From Lithodes maja (taxonomy: Eukaryota; Arthropoda; Malacostraca; Decapoda; Lithodidae), in NCBI GenBank assembly GCA_037953745.1, contig JBAKBP010003229.1, forward strand, positions 1 to 64,000: 64,000 nucleotides of DNA. The letters are read 5' to 3'. A program made the position numbers and the translations under genes. Positions 10,367 to 20,465 of this stretch are shown one piece after another. Below the pieces are notes generated by a model. The model saw nothing but the letters and a program-made list of their open reading frames with translations. It was not told the origin of the DNA and ran no database searches. Position 1 is the first letter of the stretch, and each line of letters opens with the position of its first letter.

Positions 10367-10369
<3 letters not shown>
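8185..10369. repeat. 314-bp tandem repeat arranged as a 4+4 inverted array with tRNA-like B box
   Basis: Monomers start at 8185, 8499, 8813 and 9127, an exact 314-bp period, and are nearly identical. At about 9357 the orientation flips and four further monomers run the other way to 10369. Each monomer carries a tRNA-like segment with an A-box-like GTGGTGTAATTGATTAAGCG and a perfect B box GGTTCGATCCC. It lies on the minus strand in the left half and the plus strand in the right half. The copies differ by a few substitutions and small A-run indels. The T stem does not pair well, so this is a tRNA-derived sequence and not a functional tRNA. No ORF is conserved. Confidence 0.9.

Positions 10370-10416
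<47 letters not shown>
10369..10416. repeat. (AT)n microsatellite, right border of the 314-bp array
   Basis: About 48 bp of AT dinucleotide replace the rest of the last inverted monomer. Confidence 0.95.
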
Positions 10417-10418
<2 letters not shown>

Positions 10419-12479
10419 TATGTGACCAACCGTTTACAGTTAGGCTACACAACAACTACTTAAAAACTACCAAGGCTTTGAGCTGTAATTAACTAAGGTC
10501 CAATGAAGATTTTGCAATGGCTCCTTTGTACTCGCAACAACAATAAGGCCACATTGAGGAACTACTGTGCTTCACCGTACACTTCACTGCCCAGTCCCTC
10601 ACACTCAAACACGGTAGTCACAAAGAGATTAATTATATGTAGAAATGTGAAGAAGATAGTGATGAAGGTTAGGAGGAACATTTTCAGGATTCGTTTAAGG
10701 TTCAGGAGATACATAAGATAGTGGTAGTAGTGACAGTGGCATGGTAACATAGGTTGTGTGTAGGCAGATATGGTGCGCCCTTACCCTCCTCTTCACCCGA
10801 GTGTTCCGTCATTACTGTTGTTCCCCGCACCATCACTGTTCACTGCACATGTTTACACTGTGTGGCTCCCTGTCTGCAACACTCCCTCCCCTGCACACCG
10901 CCCACTCCCGCTACTCCCCTCCGCTCCACCCCTCACTCCTCGGCATGGTGGAGGGTTCTAACACTATTATTCACTCGGTAAACTCTGAGGCTCTTGCAAG
11001 AACTCCTACACACTTATATACAGAGCCCTCGAGAGAGAAGAAAGTGTGCACGTTACGCTCTTGAAGTTGTAAGCGTGAGTGGAGGTAGGGCTGGCGGGTG
11101 CTATTGATCGGCGTGGTGGTGGCAGAGTGGCACTAGACCAGTCAGCGCCAGAGACAGAGGTGCCACACGTGACCCTTACAGTGCCACACTAGCACACCTG
11201 TAGCACACATGTTGCCTTACACTCACTGCCTCTGCATTCATATCACATTACTCATTAACTAGGCATAAATACAAATATAAGCAATCCTTGAATAAATATT
11301 GGTTTGTTGATTTTACCAATACTGTAGCATTATAATAGAGGAAAATAAACATTTAATCATAATAATATCTTATCAGTAACATTCATGTAACAATAAGTAC
11401 CAGCATGATATTATGTGATAGGCCTTATCTTCCTCGTTAATTAATCCCGAACCGCTCTTTACTTTTGCGTAGAGTAATCGTTGTCTAATAATAGTCAACC
11501 TTATTATACAAACAATGCGGTGTTAAAAGGCAAGTGGCAACACAATATATTCCCATCTAACCCATAACCTTGAATATGTTCACATCAACCAATTCCAATA
11601 TTCTATATATCTATCTATTGACGGACGCCTTATTCCTATTTATGAGGGTGGCTATTCACAATACGTCCAAAAGCAGACCTGCCCCCCGTGAGGACAACCT
11701 TTGCCATTTTATTCAAGGATTTACAGGATTGACCACTCAACTTAGGGTCCATCCGATTCAGAGCTCTCCTATGTATATTTTTAGCACTATTTTTCTACAG
11801 TGGTGTGTGGCTAGTCCATCCACTAACCTGCTTCACCCTTAGGTAAGCAGTACGGAGTTTTATAAAGTTTACTCCTCTAGATGAGTTGGCAAGGCTACCG
11901 AGTCCCATCCACCCGGAAGTCCATTATGCCATGTCAATAATTGATCAAACTATTCCCTCTTCAAGACCGCAACCACCAAATAAATTGTATTAGATTTAAA
12001 AACCGGTCATAGTATTTCCTTAATTCTCTCTCTCTTTCTATCTCTCATGCTATTAAAAGGCTACATATGTAGCCTACTATGTCATATACAAAATTACAAA
12101 ATACCTGTCTTGACTAAATAACCACTTACAACATTTACCGACTCACAGAATGAACGTGGGCAAACGATAGCATACAATGCCATGTACTACAATAGATTCC
12201 AGTTATACGGTGAATAAAGTATAATTGGGCACATAATAAGTTAGTAGGCCATAAAGGAGAGAGAGAGAGAGAGAATGTGCAACGTTACGGCAGGCAAGTA
12301 GAGATATATTTGTATAGTTGTTATTGGCACACTCTCCTATCCATGACTTTGTTCTTTGGACGAAGGCTGTTATATTTTATTCTATTATTTTTTGTCTATG
12401 TATTCACCCTCATCTTATTACTTAATTATTGATTTTCTCAAGTTAACGATAGTATCCCTCCTTTTCAAAACCGTTCCTA
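10417..12479. other. No gene recognised
   Basis: Unique-looking DNA: a C/T-rich stretch at about 10770-10960, then AT-rich sequence with a short (GA)n run at 12255-12275. Small open frames here have no recognisable domain. It may contain host non-coding or UTR sequence, but nothing supports a call. Confidence 0.5.
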
Positions 12480-12559
12480 TAGTCTCTGCTGCCCCTTTTA
12501 AGTAATTTTGTTCAAATATGTCCTTTAAATTTCCCCTGCCTCACAGATCTTTATATAGG

Positions 12560-14280
12560 TCAACATATGATTTGCAGTTGAACAGGTGCATTTGATTTTT
12601 CTTTTCCTTTTGACATACTGTATATCACACAATAATTTAGGTTCATATTTGTTTTTAAGTTTGCTTTTACTTTTATCAATCTTGTCCTTGTCATAAAAAT
12701 AGTACTAGCATTTTCAAAGCTTAAGTCTTCAATATAGCTACCTGAAATGTTTTGTTCCACTGCTTCTCTAGTTTTACTTCCACTCCTCATATCTTCTACT
12801 ATCTCTTCCATAGCTTTTTATTGTCACTTTATTTTTTTAGGTACCACTTGTTTAGCTTCAATTTCACTCATTCTTTCCAGATTTTAGTTATACTATAGTT
12901 TTCTTTAAGATGTTTAATGTTTTGTTTTGTATTTGCTTTCATTGTCTTCGCTGTATGTTTTCACTTTTATATTGCTTCATTGTCTCGGTTCTTCAAATTA
13001 ATGTAATATTTCATCTTTCTTTGGTTTATCTTATGTTCAGTTTTTATACCCTTTATTTCATGGAGGAGAACACATTTTGGGATCGTTCTGGGGACTTTAA
13101 AGAGTTTGGTTTAATATTGTGTTTAGATGTTATTTATTTCTTGTTTCTATTTGTCTTTCAATTTGTCCTAAACTTCTGCCCAAAACAGTGTCAAAGGCTG
13201 TTTACACAATGCCATAGAGTTTTAATCCCACTTGTATTCTATTTTTCTTAATTTCTCTTGTACTTAATATATTTATACACTCATTTGCTGCTACTTTTGT
13301 CTTGTTTATTCTGTTTTAATATCATCTTTAAGTTTTCCATTTGCCTGAATTATTTGTCCTAAGCATTTATGTGATGAATTTTCTTGTATATCTTTACCGT
13401 TGATTTCAAGTTCATGCCTTTTCCTACAAGTGCAGTTTGTCTAGTTTTCTATTCATTCACTGTTTAGCCTTTTAAATTTTTGGAATACTTCAATGGTATT
13501 TATTATACTTTGAATATTATTCTTATTCCCAATAGCCATTATGTCATCTTGAAATATTAGGGGCTTATGTTTATTCCTCCTATGTTCCAGTTATTTCCCT
13601 TTGATTTTATCATTCCACTTTACGAGTCTATTGTTATGGAGCTTATATTTGCTTCTACAGTATATAGTACGGAACCCTGCTTTATCATTTATTTTACTCT
13701 CACCTCTTTACATTCTGAATTTCTGTTACAGGTGTTAACACATAATCAGAGTTTATTTTATAAATTAGTATCCAGTTCTTCCCTTTAACTCTTTTTAACC
13801 ACAATTCTTTCATTACCTCTTTTAATACCATTTTATCAAAACCTTTTGAGATATCAAAATAGACGACTGTGACTTTTTTTGTCTTTGCCTATGTTTTTTC
13901 TATTACATTTATTATTTGAAATGGTGTTCCCTTACTTATTTACCTTTCCTTGCTCCACACTGGTAATCAGTCATATTTTCTAGCTTGTCTTTCTCTTTAC
14001 TATCTATTATTTTTCCATCAGTTTTAGATGTGAGTTTAAAATGGTACCTCTATAATTATTTAAGTCCTTGTTATGGCCTTTACCATTATATATGTTTTTA
14101 TGTAGGCTTTATGCCACTCATTGGGTATATATTCACTTTTATATATTACAATCATCATTCTAATAATTGAATTCTTTAGACTCCTTCCACCCCTTTTAAT
14201 CATATCATTACTTATGTTATCTTGCCATGTTGCTTTCCCACCCTTTAAACCAGCTATTAAATGTTTCACTTCCTCTTCAC
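12560..14280 (-). pseudogene. LINE reverse transcriptase remnant
   Basis: Several short minus-strand frames joined by stops and shifts together spell an RT. LKGGKATWQDNISNDMIK near 14200-14240 is the finger/palm entry block. YFDISKGFDKMVL near 13830-13870 is the first catalytic Asp block. QDDIMAI near 13540-13555 is the remnant of the (F/Y)xDD box. The C-terminal part at 12560-12811 resembles the Cys-poor end of decapod-type LINE proteins. Many stops and frameshifts show it is long dead. The clade cannot be fixed by eye. The 19.3-20.2 kb relic on the other strand carries a C-terminal region of a similar type. Confidence 0.75.
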
Positions 14281-14912
14281 TTAACCTAAGAAGTGCGCAT
14301 GGGGGGTATGAGACACCACACTACTATGCTGACATATTTGAGCTGTTCCCATTACTAACATCGTTATTTTACCATAAATAGCATTAATACTTATCCATAT
14401 GTGCCTATTATAGGTTGATTATAAAGGTATTAACCTGTTACATCAATAAAATAAGTGGAAACAGTGTTTGGATGGTCAAAATCGGTGATACAGGCCGGGA
14501 GTTACATAATGTATGGCTGAGGCAACCCTCCTCCCCTCCCCTCCTCTCCTCCCCTTGTCTGGAGAGACACTGTTACGCAATAGTCTCTCTCTCGCTCTTT
14601 CCCACGCTTGGTAACATGGATGACAACGCCCTGCTACCAACTCGCTAATGTTAGCACGAAAATAGACCACAGAATAAGGGAATAACAGGGAAAATAGGTG
14701 ATAACTGAAGGAGGGGAGAAAAGTGGGGAAGGAGGGGAGGTGGAGGAGTGATATTTGGCATGGCCCAGGGGCAAAACAAAAATAAAAATAAATAAATAAA
14801 AGCAATTTTTTTTTTTTTTTTTTTAAATGGATTTTTTTCCCCTTACTCTTAAGAGTCTTCCCGCAGTCCGCCGGGGGAACTCTTAAGAGTCTCCCGGCAG
14901 TTCCCGGGTTAA
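14281..14912 (+). mobile_element. TTAA-flanked MITE (piggyBac-type), copy A
   Basis: TTAA at 14281-14284 is followed by CCTAAGAAGTGCGCATGGGG, and the copy ends with CAGTTCCCGGG then TTAA (14909-14912). The same roughly 630-bp unit occurs at 48152, 48691, 50291 and 51927. It has no transposase. The subterminal region holds repeated CCGCAGTYC..GGG blocks around CTCTTAAGAG palindromes. A TTAA target with short C-rich ends is the piggyBac signature. This copy is the most diverged of the five. Confidence 0.82.
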
Positions 14913-15224
14913 GGGGAGATTTCCACTTGAGGGATTTTTTTCTTTACCCCCTTCTCCCTCATGTTTAGCCCCATTGCTTTTGAGATTTTAAGACGTTCGC
15001 CCCATTAGTTTGGCGATTTTAAGAACTTTCACCCCATTTATGTCACTTTTAAGACCTGTCGTCCCATTTAGGTGTCAATGTTTTCCTGGCGAGCGATAGC
15101 GAGCCTGTAATTTAAGAGGAACCGGCCTTCGGCCGGGACATTTTTCTACCGAAAAATATACAAATTTATCTAGAAAGGGGGTCAAGGGGGTGTAATTTCA
15201 AGCTTGATGGAAGTCTAAGAAACA
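14913..15224. other. Unidentified block with strong UUCG hairpin
   Basis: About 310 bp between the MITE and the LINE linker. It holds three or four spaced TTTTAAGA..CCCCATT-type repeats, a GCGAGCGATAGCGAGC palindrome-like stretch near 15090-15106, and a perfect hairpin at 15122-15136. No ORF or known element was recognised. Confidence 0.5.
15122..15136. repeat. Perfect hairpin CCGGCCTTCGGCCGG
   Basis: The stem is six GC pairs closing a TTCG loop (cUUCGg in RNA), an exceptionally stable tetraloop class. It sits in a locally AT-rich context. Confidence 0.85.
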
Positions 15225-15334
15225 CACTAAAAACCTCCCCTTAAATGTTCGTCATTGTTATCTCTATATTTCCAACATTCACCTATGAGACTTTCTAACA
15301 AGTTTGTATATTCTTTATATTCCCATGCTTTTGA

Positions 15335-15828
15335 TTTTTTTTTTTTTTTTTCTATATTCCAACTACTCCCTCTCGGGCATAGGCTGAGAGCCTGTACATT
15401 CCACCGCTCAACACGGTGAAGCCCGTGAGGTCTTGTTCCAGTCTGGGGAGTGAGACATGCGAAGCATCCATCATGGCTCGAAGCAGCTCCATCTCTGAAG
15501 CGGCTGGTTGCTTCGCTCAAGTGCTTCACCGTCTCACCCTCCAGACTCAGACCCTCACTCCCAGAACGCCACCTATTGAGCAGTGAACTACTAGGCATTA
15601 TCCCCCTGTAACATATTTTGAATATGGGAATATTCATACAGTGTTATTTAATCAGGGAACAATGAGGGTATTTTTTTTGGCATTTCGGTGGGCTTTGTGG
15701 TAATGCACTGATCTAGGTACAGCACAAATTCAATCCCAATAATATCTTCCCATTGACATATCGGGATTTGAACCCGGGTCCATTGGATTACCAATCCAGT
15801 GGCATGACCACTCCACCACACCTCCCCT
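15335..15828 (-). mobile_element. tRNA-derived SINE, copy 1
   Basis: The minus-strand 5' end starts GGGGAGGTGTGGTGGAGTGG and carries a tRNA-like head with B box GGTTCAAATCCC. The anticodon-like loop TTGGTAA would correspond to tRNA-Thr(GGT). A roughly 400-bp body and an A-tail (T run at 15335-15351) follow. Copy 2 at 30541-31103 shares head, body and tail. It interrupts the endonuclease of the decayed LINE. No clean TSD was seen. Confidence 0.88.
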
Positions 15829-16490
15829 ACACTCTTAAGATATACACTCTTATTAGTTATTACATAGTCCAACGCAGATCTTTCTTCAAAGTTCTTAGTA
15901 TTATCTCTGGTCCACTTGCCTGTACATTCCAATGTTCTATTTACTATTTCACCATTGACATTGTTGACCATTTCAAGTATTGCCTTTCCTGCTTCATTTT
16001 TTTTTTTTTTTACCTGTTACCACTTATACCACCTATTTAATTACCAACTTTGGCATTCAGGTTTCCCACTATGATATAGTCTTCTTCCATGTTTTCAATG
16101 TCTGTTATGTGTTCTTGTAAATATTTGAATTGATCTTTTATTTTTTCATTTGGTATCCTACTTTGTGTTTTACTATATAAACTAATAGTGTTGAGTACCC
16201 TTTTATTAGTTTCTATTCTTATCATTTCTTCAATACCTTCTACTCTTTCACTTACTTTAACAGTATTCTTCTCTATTCCTATTTTCACCATTATTTCTAT
16301 ATAGGCCTACCACCACCCAATTTACTCTCAAAAGCTCAATTTCGAATGATCGTGAATTACTTTACTTTGGCGTATGTTTGGGCTAATTTAAAAAGACTAC
16401 CTTTAGATAGATAGATTTTTTTAACACTCGCCAATGAAATATGATGACTTGCTTAAGCGTGGTTCACACATAGCCAAGTCGGTGTGCAAG

Positions 16491-16900
16491 TCCAACACGA
16501 GTCACACTCGTCGATTATCGCCGTCGCTGGAGGCCGAGTCGGCCGCGAGTAGCAATTGATCCCGAGTCAACGAGAGTGTAACACGAGTTAACTCGAGTCA
16601 ATACGAGTCAACACGTGTCCATGCAAGAGTCTGTACGAGTAACTGAGAGTCAAAACGAGTGTAACACGAACCAAACACGAGTGTCCAAAATTTGAAAAAT
16701 AACGGCCACATTCCAGAGCACGCAAACAAAGAGTATGGACGAGTCTAACACGAGTCAACGCGAGTCAACACAAGCCAACACGAATCAACGCGATTGTTAC
16801 ACGCATTAACACGGATGTTATACGAAACAACACGAAAGACAACACGAGTTTACACGAGTCTTCACAAGTGTACAAGAGTCGCCGAGAGCCCACCAAGAGT
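16491..16900. repeat. Subterminal CACGAGT repeat array, left arm of Harbinger element
   Basis: Dozens of degenerate CACGAGT / AACACGAGTCAAC units with about 10-12 bp spacing. The mirror array in the opposite orientation fills 17880-18600. Such arrays are candidate transposase-binding sites. Confidence 0.75.
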
Positions 16901-16932
16901 CATTGAGAGTGACAACCACTGTGCACGAAAGT

Positions 16933-16941
16933 TATATAAAG
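16933..16941 (+). promoter_or_regulatory. TATA box of Harbinger transposase gene
   Basis: TATATAAAG lies about 70 bp upstream of the transposase ATG at 17011. Confidence 0.65.
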
Positions 16942-17010
16942 GCAGCCCCCACCACCACCCATTGCCACACAACCACTCATCACTACGGAGGACACACCCA
17001 CCCACCCACC

Positions 17011-17433
17011 ATGACCATCAATCGGCACAACGCGGCAGCTATGGTGAGACTCCTGAAGATGCGGATGGATCTCCTAGACATCGAGGAAGCAGAGGCGCTA
17101 GCTGAACGCCAACGTCAACGGAAAAGGAAAGCAAGGACAGTTTGGGCCAGGAGTTGGTTACTGAGATGGCCACAGTTCGGTATTTACGAACAACTCCTGA
17201 AGGAGTTTGAGGTGGAGGACCCCAAATCATACCGGAACTTCCTGCGTGTGGACAAAGTCATGTTTAAGGAGTTGGTGGAGCGTGTCGGGCCCAGGATAGA
17301 GAAGCAGGACACATTTTGGAGGGAGGCTTTGTCACCTGGGCTGAGATTGGCAATCACACTCCGATACCTGGCCACGGGTGACTCCTATCCTAGCCTGCAG
17401 TACGCGTTCCGTGTGGCCCGGAACATGTCCTGA
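17011..17433 (+). CDS. Harbinger transposase, N-terminal fragment
   Basis: The ATG at 17011 has a good context (CCCACCATGA) and follows a TATA box; the frame is open further upstream to 16903, but that part is His/Thr-rich leader. The protein begins with a basic Arg/Lys stretch (RQRQRKRKART). It then shows the conserved N-terminal half of HARBI1-like nucleases: SYRNFLRVDKVMFKELV, LRLAITLRYLATGDSYPSLQYAFRVA. It ends abruptly after RVARNMS, where family members run on into the DDE catalytic core. About 140 residues remain of a usual length near 350-450. All catalytic residues are therefore missing, and the remaining fragment cannot cut DNA. Confidence 0.85.
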   Translation: MTINRHNAAAMVRLLKMRMDLLDIEEAEALAERQRQRKRKARTVWARSWLLRWPQFGIYEQLLKEFEVEDPKSYRNFLRVDKVMFKELVERVGPRIEKQDTFWREALSPGLRLAITLRYLATGDSYPSLQYAFRVARNMS

Positions 17434-17439
17434 CGATCA

Positions 17440-17678
17440 CTAATAGTATCAGCGGCCTGGCTGTCTGGTATGATGTCATCTGAGCTGGGCGACGCACTAC
17501 GTTGGTTGTGCTTTGGCGGGGGTGGGCAGCGTGGGGTGGCTGCTGTGTCACGTGGTTGGCTGGGCCCAGGCGGCTGTTTGGCGACGACACGCTTGTTGGC
17601 CAGCGTACCCTTCAGCACATGTCGAGGGTGGATGGACCTGGCAGGGACCTTCTTCTTTTCAGGCTTATCAGGGGCCAT
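17440..17678 (-). pseudogene. Second Harbinger ORF, N-terminal stub
   Basis: A minus-strand frame starts with ATG at 17678-17676 in a good context (TTCGCCATGG). It encodes a Lys/Pro/Ser-rich segment of about 80 residues before running into antisense transposase sequence. PIF/Harbinger elements normally carry a second gene for a Myb/SANT- or MADF-type DNA-binding partner. This stub occupies that position but has lost the domain that would prove it. Both genes converge on 17433-17440 and lack their 3' halves, so a single internal deletion removing the middle of the element explains both. Confidence 0.5.
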
Positions 17679-17795
17679 GGCGAAGGGCAGCGTGGGTGGA
17701 TGTACAGCAGATAGGGAGGTCAGCGAGGCAGGTCAAGGTTGGGGTCGGTCACTGGTGCGGCGGTGGACTGGGACAAGGCAGCGTGGGTGGGGGCA

Positions 17796-17803
17796 CTTTA
17801 TAG
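17796..17803 (-). promoter_or_regulatory. TATA box of second Harbinger ORF
   Basis: CTATAAAG on the minus strand lies about 120 bp upstream of the ATG at 17678, mirroring the transposase promoter. Confidence 0.6.
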
Positions 17804-18830
17804 GGTGCAGGAGGCGTCTGTGTGAGTCGTGCAGTTGCCACCTCTTCACACGGTGTTGCCACCACTCGGGCTACACTCCACGATTCGTGTAGCTTCGTGT
17901 AGGTACGCGTTGACTCTCGTTGGATCTCTGTTGTACACGTGTTGGCTCGCGTTACATCCGTGTAGACTCGTGTAAACTCTCGTTGATTCGTCCAACATTT
18001 TTGAAATAACGGTATTTCAAATGACACTCTCGCTTTTTCGTGTTACACTCGTGTTCTGTTCTCAGTGGTTCGTGTATACTCTTGTTTACTCGTGTTTGAA
18101 TCGTGTAAACTCTTGCATCATGGTGCCACCATATTTTGGCATTCACATTCGTGCTTTGTACTCTTGTTGATACGTGTTGCATGTGTGTTACATACGTGTT
18201 GTTACGTGTAGACACGTGTTGTTACGTGTAGACACGTGTTGTTACGTGTAGATTCGTCATCGGCAAAATTATGACGAAAAGCAACGAATCAGCAAAGAGT
18301 GTTACACGGGTTTACACGAGTCAACACGAGTTAACACGAATAATGAAGAGTTATTCAGAGTTCATCACGAGTTAACACGTATGTACACGAGTCTACACGT
18401 ATGTAGGCCACAATCGTGGGTACTCGCCACGTGGCACACAAATTTCATGCATGCATGACATTTTTGGACCCCTTGCCGAGTACCCATGAGTGTCTCGAGT
18501 AAACAAAGAGTATACACTAGTCGACCACGAGTGTTGAGGAGTCTCGACGAGTCATTGCCGAATAGCAAAATTTCAGCACTCGTGTTGGACTCGCGCACCG
18601 ACTCGGCTATGTGTGAAGCATCCTTTACAGATATATACTTAAAGCCCGAATCGGATTGACTTCAAACCAGTTCTTCACTTTCTCAAACCTGTGGAAGAGC
18701 AGGTTTGAATGCTAGACTACTCGGCCCACGGAACAGCTCGGCCAGGACAGCTTGGCCCACGTCGAGACAGCTCGGCACAGTAAAAACGAGACAGCTCGGC
18801 CCCGTGTTAATTACGAGACAACTCGTAATT

Positions 18831-18851
18831 AACCTAACCTAACCTAACCTA
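18831..18851. repeat. Interstitial telomere-type (AACCT)4
   Basis: Four perfect AACCT units, equivalent to the arthropod telomere unit TTAGG. Confidence 0.85.
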
Positions 18852-18874
18852 CACATTATGAATCGAGAGAACTA

Positions 18875-19086
18875 TAGTCTATTTTTTCCAGCTGAGAGTA
18901 AATTGTCATGTTTCTACCTTTGTAACTGAACTATAAGGTGGATTTTGTAGCGAAATATGATGTTAATTATGAAAACTTGGCATTAATACGACACACAGCC
19001 ATAGTAGTTTCATATATTTCCATTAAGTATCGAGAAATCAGCTAATAAGAGATTCAATTTATGATCAGCTGGAAAACAATAGAGTA
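18875..19086. mobile_element. MITE with TA target duplication, copy 2
   Basis: Ends TAGTCTATTTTTTCCAGCTG and its near-complement, flanked by TA (18873-18874, 19087-19088). It is homologous to 7912-8125, read in the opposite direction internally. It is inserted inside the long-TIR element. Confidence 0.8.
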
Positions 19087-19320
19087 TAGCCTATGACATA
19101 ATTATACAATAAACGAATATTTCGCCCACATTACACACACGCCATAAACCCTCCACTTAGCTCTCCCCATCCTATATCCTGACTGGTCTCATCAAATTGC
19201 CCCATAGCAAAACATGGGGCCGAGCTGTCTCAAATAATTGGCCGAGTTGTCCAAAAGTGGGCCGAGCTGTCCGAGCCGAGTTGTCCCATGGGCCGAGTCG
19301 TCCAGTCACCGCAGGTTTGA

Positions 19321-20160
19321 GTTGGATTGATAAAAAAGTTTAGCTCTACCTGGAATCCTATATGCAGCTAGTGTTCTGGAGTACAACAAAGAAGAAAGAA
19401 AAAAACTACAACGAATAGAAAATTCTGTTTATAGGATGATATTGGGAGGATCTAAAGGAACCCCAATTAGCTGTCTTCGAGGAGAAGTAGGAGCATCCCT
19501 GTTAGAATCAAAACTAATGAGACTACAATACTTACAAGGCATAATGAACGGTGATGGAAATAGAATGCTATATGAAATAATTGAAGAAGGATTAGAGGAG
19601 AATAAAAATAAATGGGTAAAAGAATGCAATAGGTGTCTAAAGGAGCTTAACATAAATAGAACAAAACTGAGCAGGATGACAAAGACAGAACTGTGTAAGA
19701 AGATCTATGAATGGGATACACAAATGTGGCAAAAAGACATGGAATAAAAAACCAGTCTAAACATTTACAAGAAAATAAAAAAAGAAATTGGGAGAGAAGA
19801 TGAAGTATAATTATGACAACACAGCAGCCTCAGTCACATGTTTTAAATGCAGATCAAACACCCTAAACCTAGAAGACCGAAAAAGATTTAAGAAGGAGGA
19901 TACAAAATGCAGACTGTGTGAAAAAGATACAGAAAACTTAGAACCTTTTATCATGGAATGTGAAGAATATAATGAAATTAGGACAAAAATAACAAGATTA
20001 CACAGGCCATATATCCAAGACACTGAAAAACTTATAGGAGAGTTACTATTCAAGAAAGAATGAAACGAAGAGATAAAACAATACTTACATAGATGTTGGA
20101 AAAGGAGAGAAAAGAGGATAAAAGAACTTGACGAAAGAACAGAAAATTAAGAACACAGGA
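19321..20160 (+). pseudogene. LINE C-terminal region relic
   Basis: Two plus-strand frames (19436-19747 and 19788-20063), separated by a stop and a shift, give the C-terminal half of a LINE protein. The first has a thumb/connection segment (QRIENSVYRMILGG, CLRGEVGASLLESKLMRLQYL). The second has a terminal zinc-knuckle, CRLCEKDTENLEPFIMEC, of the C-x2-C-x8-H-like type found after RT in many LINEs (the His position is not conserved here). A further frame continues to about 20160. The RT core is missing, cut off on the left by the long-TIR element. Clade not determined. Confidence 0.7.
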
Positions 20161-20431
20161 AAAATTAGGAGAGCTAAAGTGTCTTAAAAATTTATAAAAA
20201 TGTATAAAAAATGTAAAAGAAAGTAAGAAAAGTGTAACAAAGAAAAGTTTTAATACTAGGAAAAAAGAAAAAGAAAAAACAAAAAGTGACAATATATTTT
20301 GGAAAACGTGTAAATTTATAGAAAATAAGGACCCCAGTAAGAAGATGAAGAAATAATACATCTACAGTGAAGAAAGAAAACTGGGGAAGGTGTAAGAAGA
20401 CCAACGAGGGGCCGATACTTAAGGCTATCCC

Positions 20432-20465
20432 TCAACATCATCATCATCATCATCATCATCATCAT
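20432..20465. repeat. (CAT)n microsatellite
   Basis: About eleven CAT trinucleotide units. Confidence 0.95.

Larger units (their letters stand above)
12480..16340 (-). mobile_element. Decayed LINE, interrupted by a MITE and a SINE
   Basis: On the minus strand, endonuclease remnants (15829-16340, IIVGNLNAKVGN-like) are followed by linker sequence (15225-15334), then RT remnants (12560-14280). Between them lie a SINE (15335-15828), an unidentified 0.3-kb block and a TTAA-flanked MITE (14281-14912). The parts are in the right order and orientation for one ancient element, but that they are one copy is inference. Confidence 0.7.
16456..18624. mobile_element. PIF/Harbinger transposon, internally deleted
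   Basis: The terminal 20 bp at each end match at 17 of 20 positions (shared TTCACACATAGCC), and the element is flanked by TTA at 16453-16455 and 18625-18627, the 3-bp target typical of PIF/Harbinger. Inside, a transposase N-terminus is encoded on plus and the start of a second ORF on minus, facing each other. Both break off near 17433-17440. The arms between ends and promoters are filled with ACACGAGTnnA-type repeats. The catalytic DDE part is absent, so this copy is non-autonomous. Confidence 0.9.
18709..19310. mobile_element. Long-TIR element (Mutator-like features), host of a nested MITE
   Basis: Arms of roughly 100 bp, built from reiterated GACAGCTCGGCC units, face each other at 18709-18815 and 19205-19310. 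GCAGGTTTGA occurs on both sides (18699-18708 and 19311-19320), a likely 9-10-bp target duplication as in Mutator-like elements. The interior holds four AACCT units and a TA-flanked MITE. No coding capacity was seen. Confidence 0.65.

Noticed and set aside
8185..10369. CRISPR-like regular array
   Set aside because: Units are contiguous 314-bp tandem monomers without spacers, in a eukaryotic context.
10754..11064. Overlapping plus-strand frames in a C/T-rich stretch
   Set aside because: All three frames are open because of composition; none has a domain.
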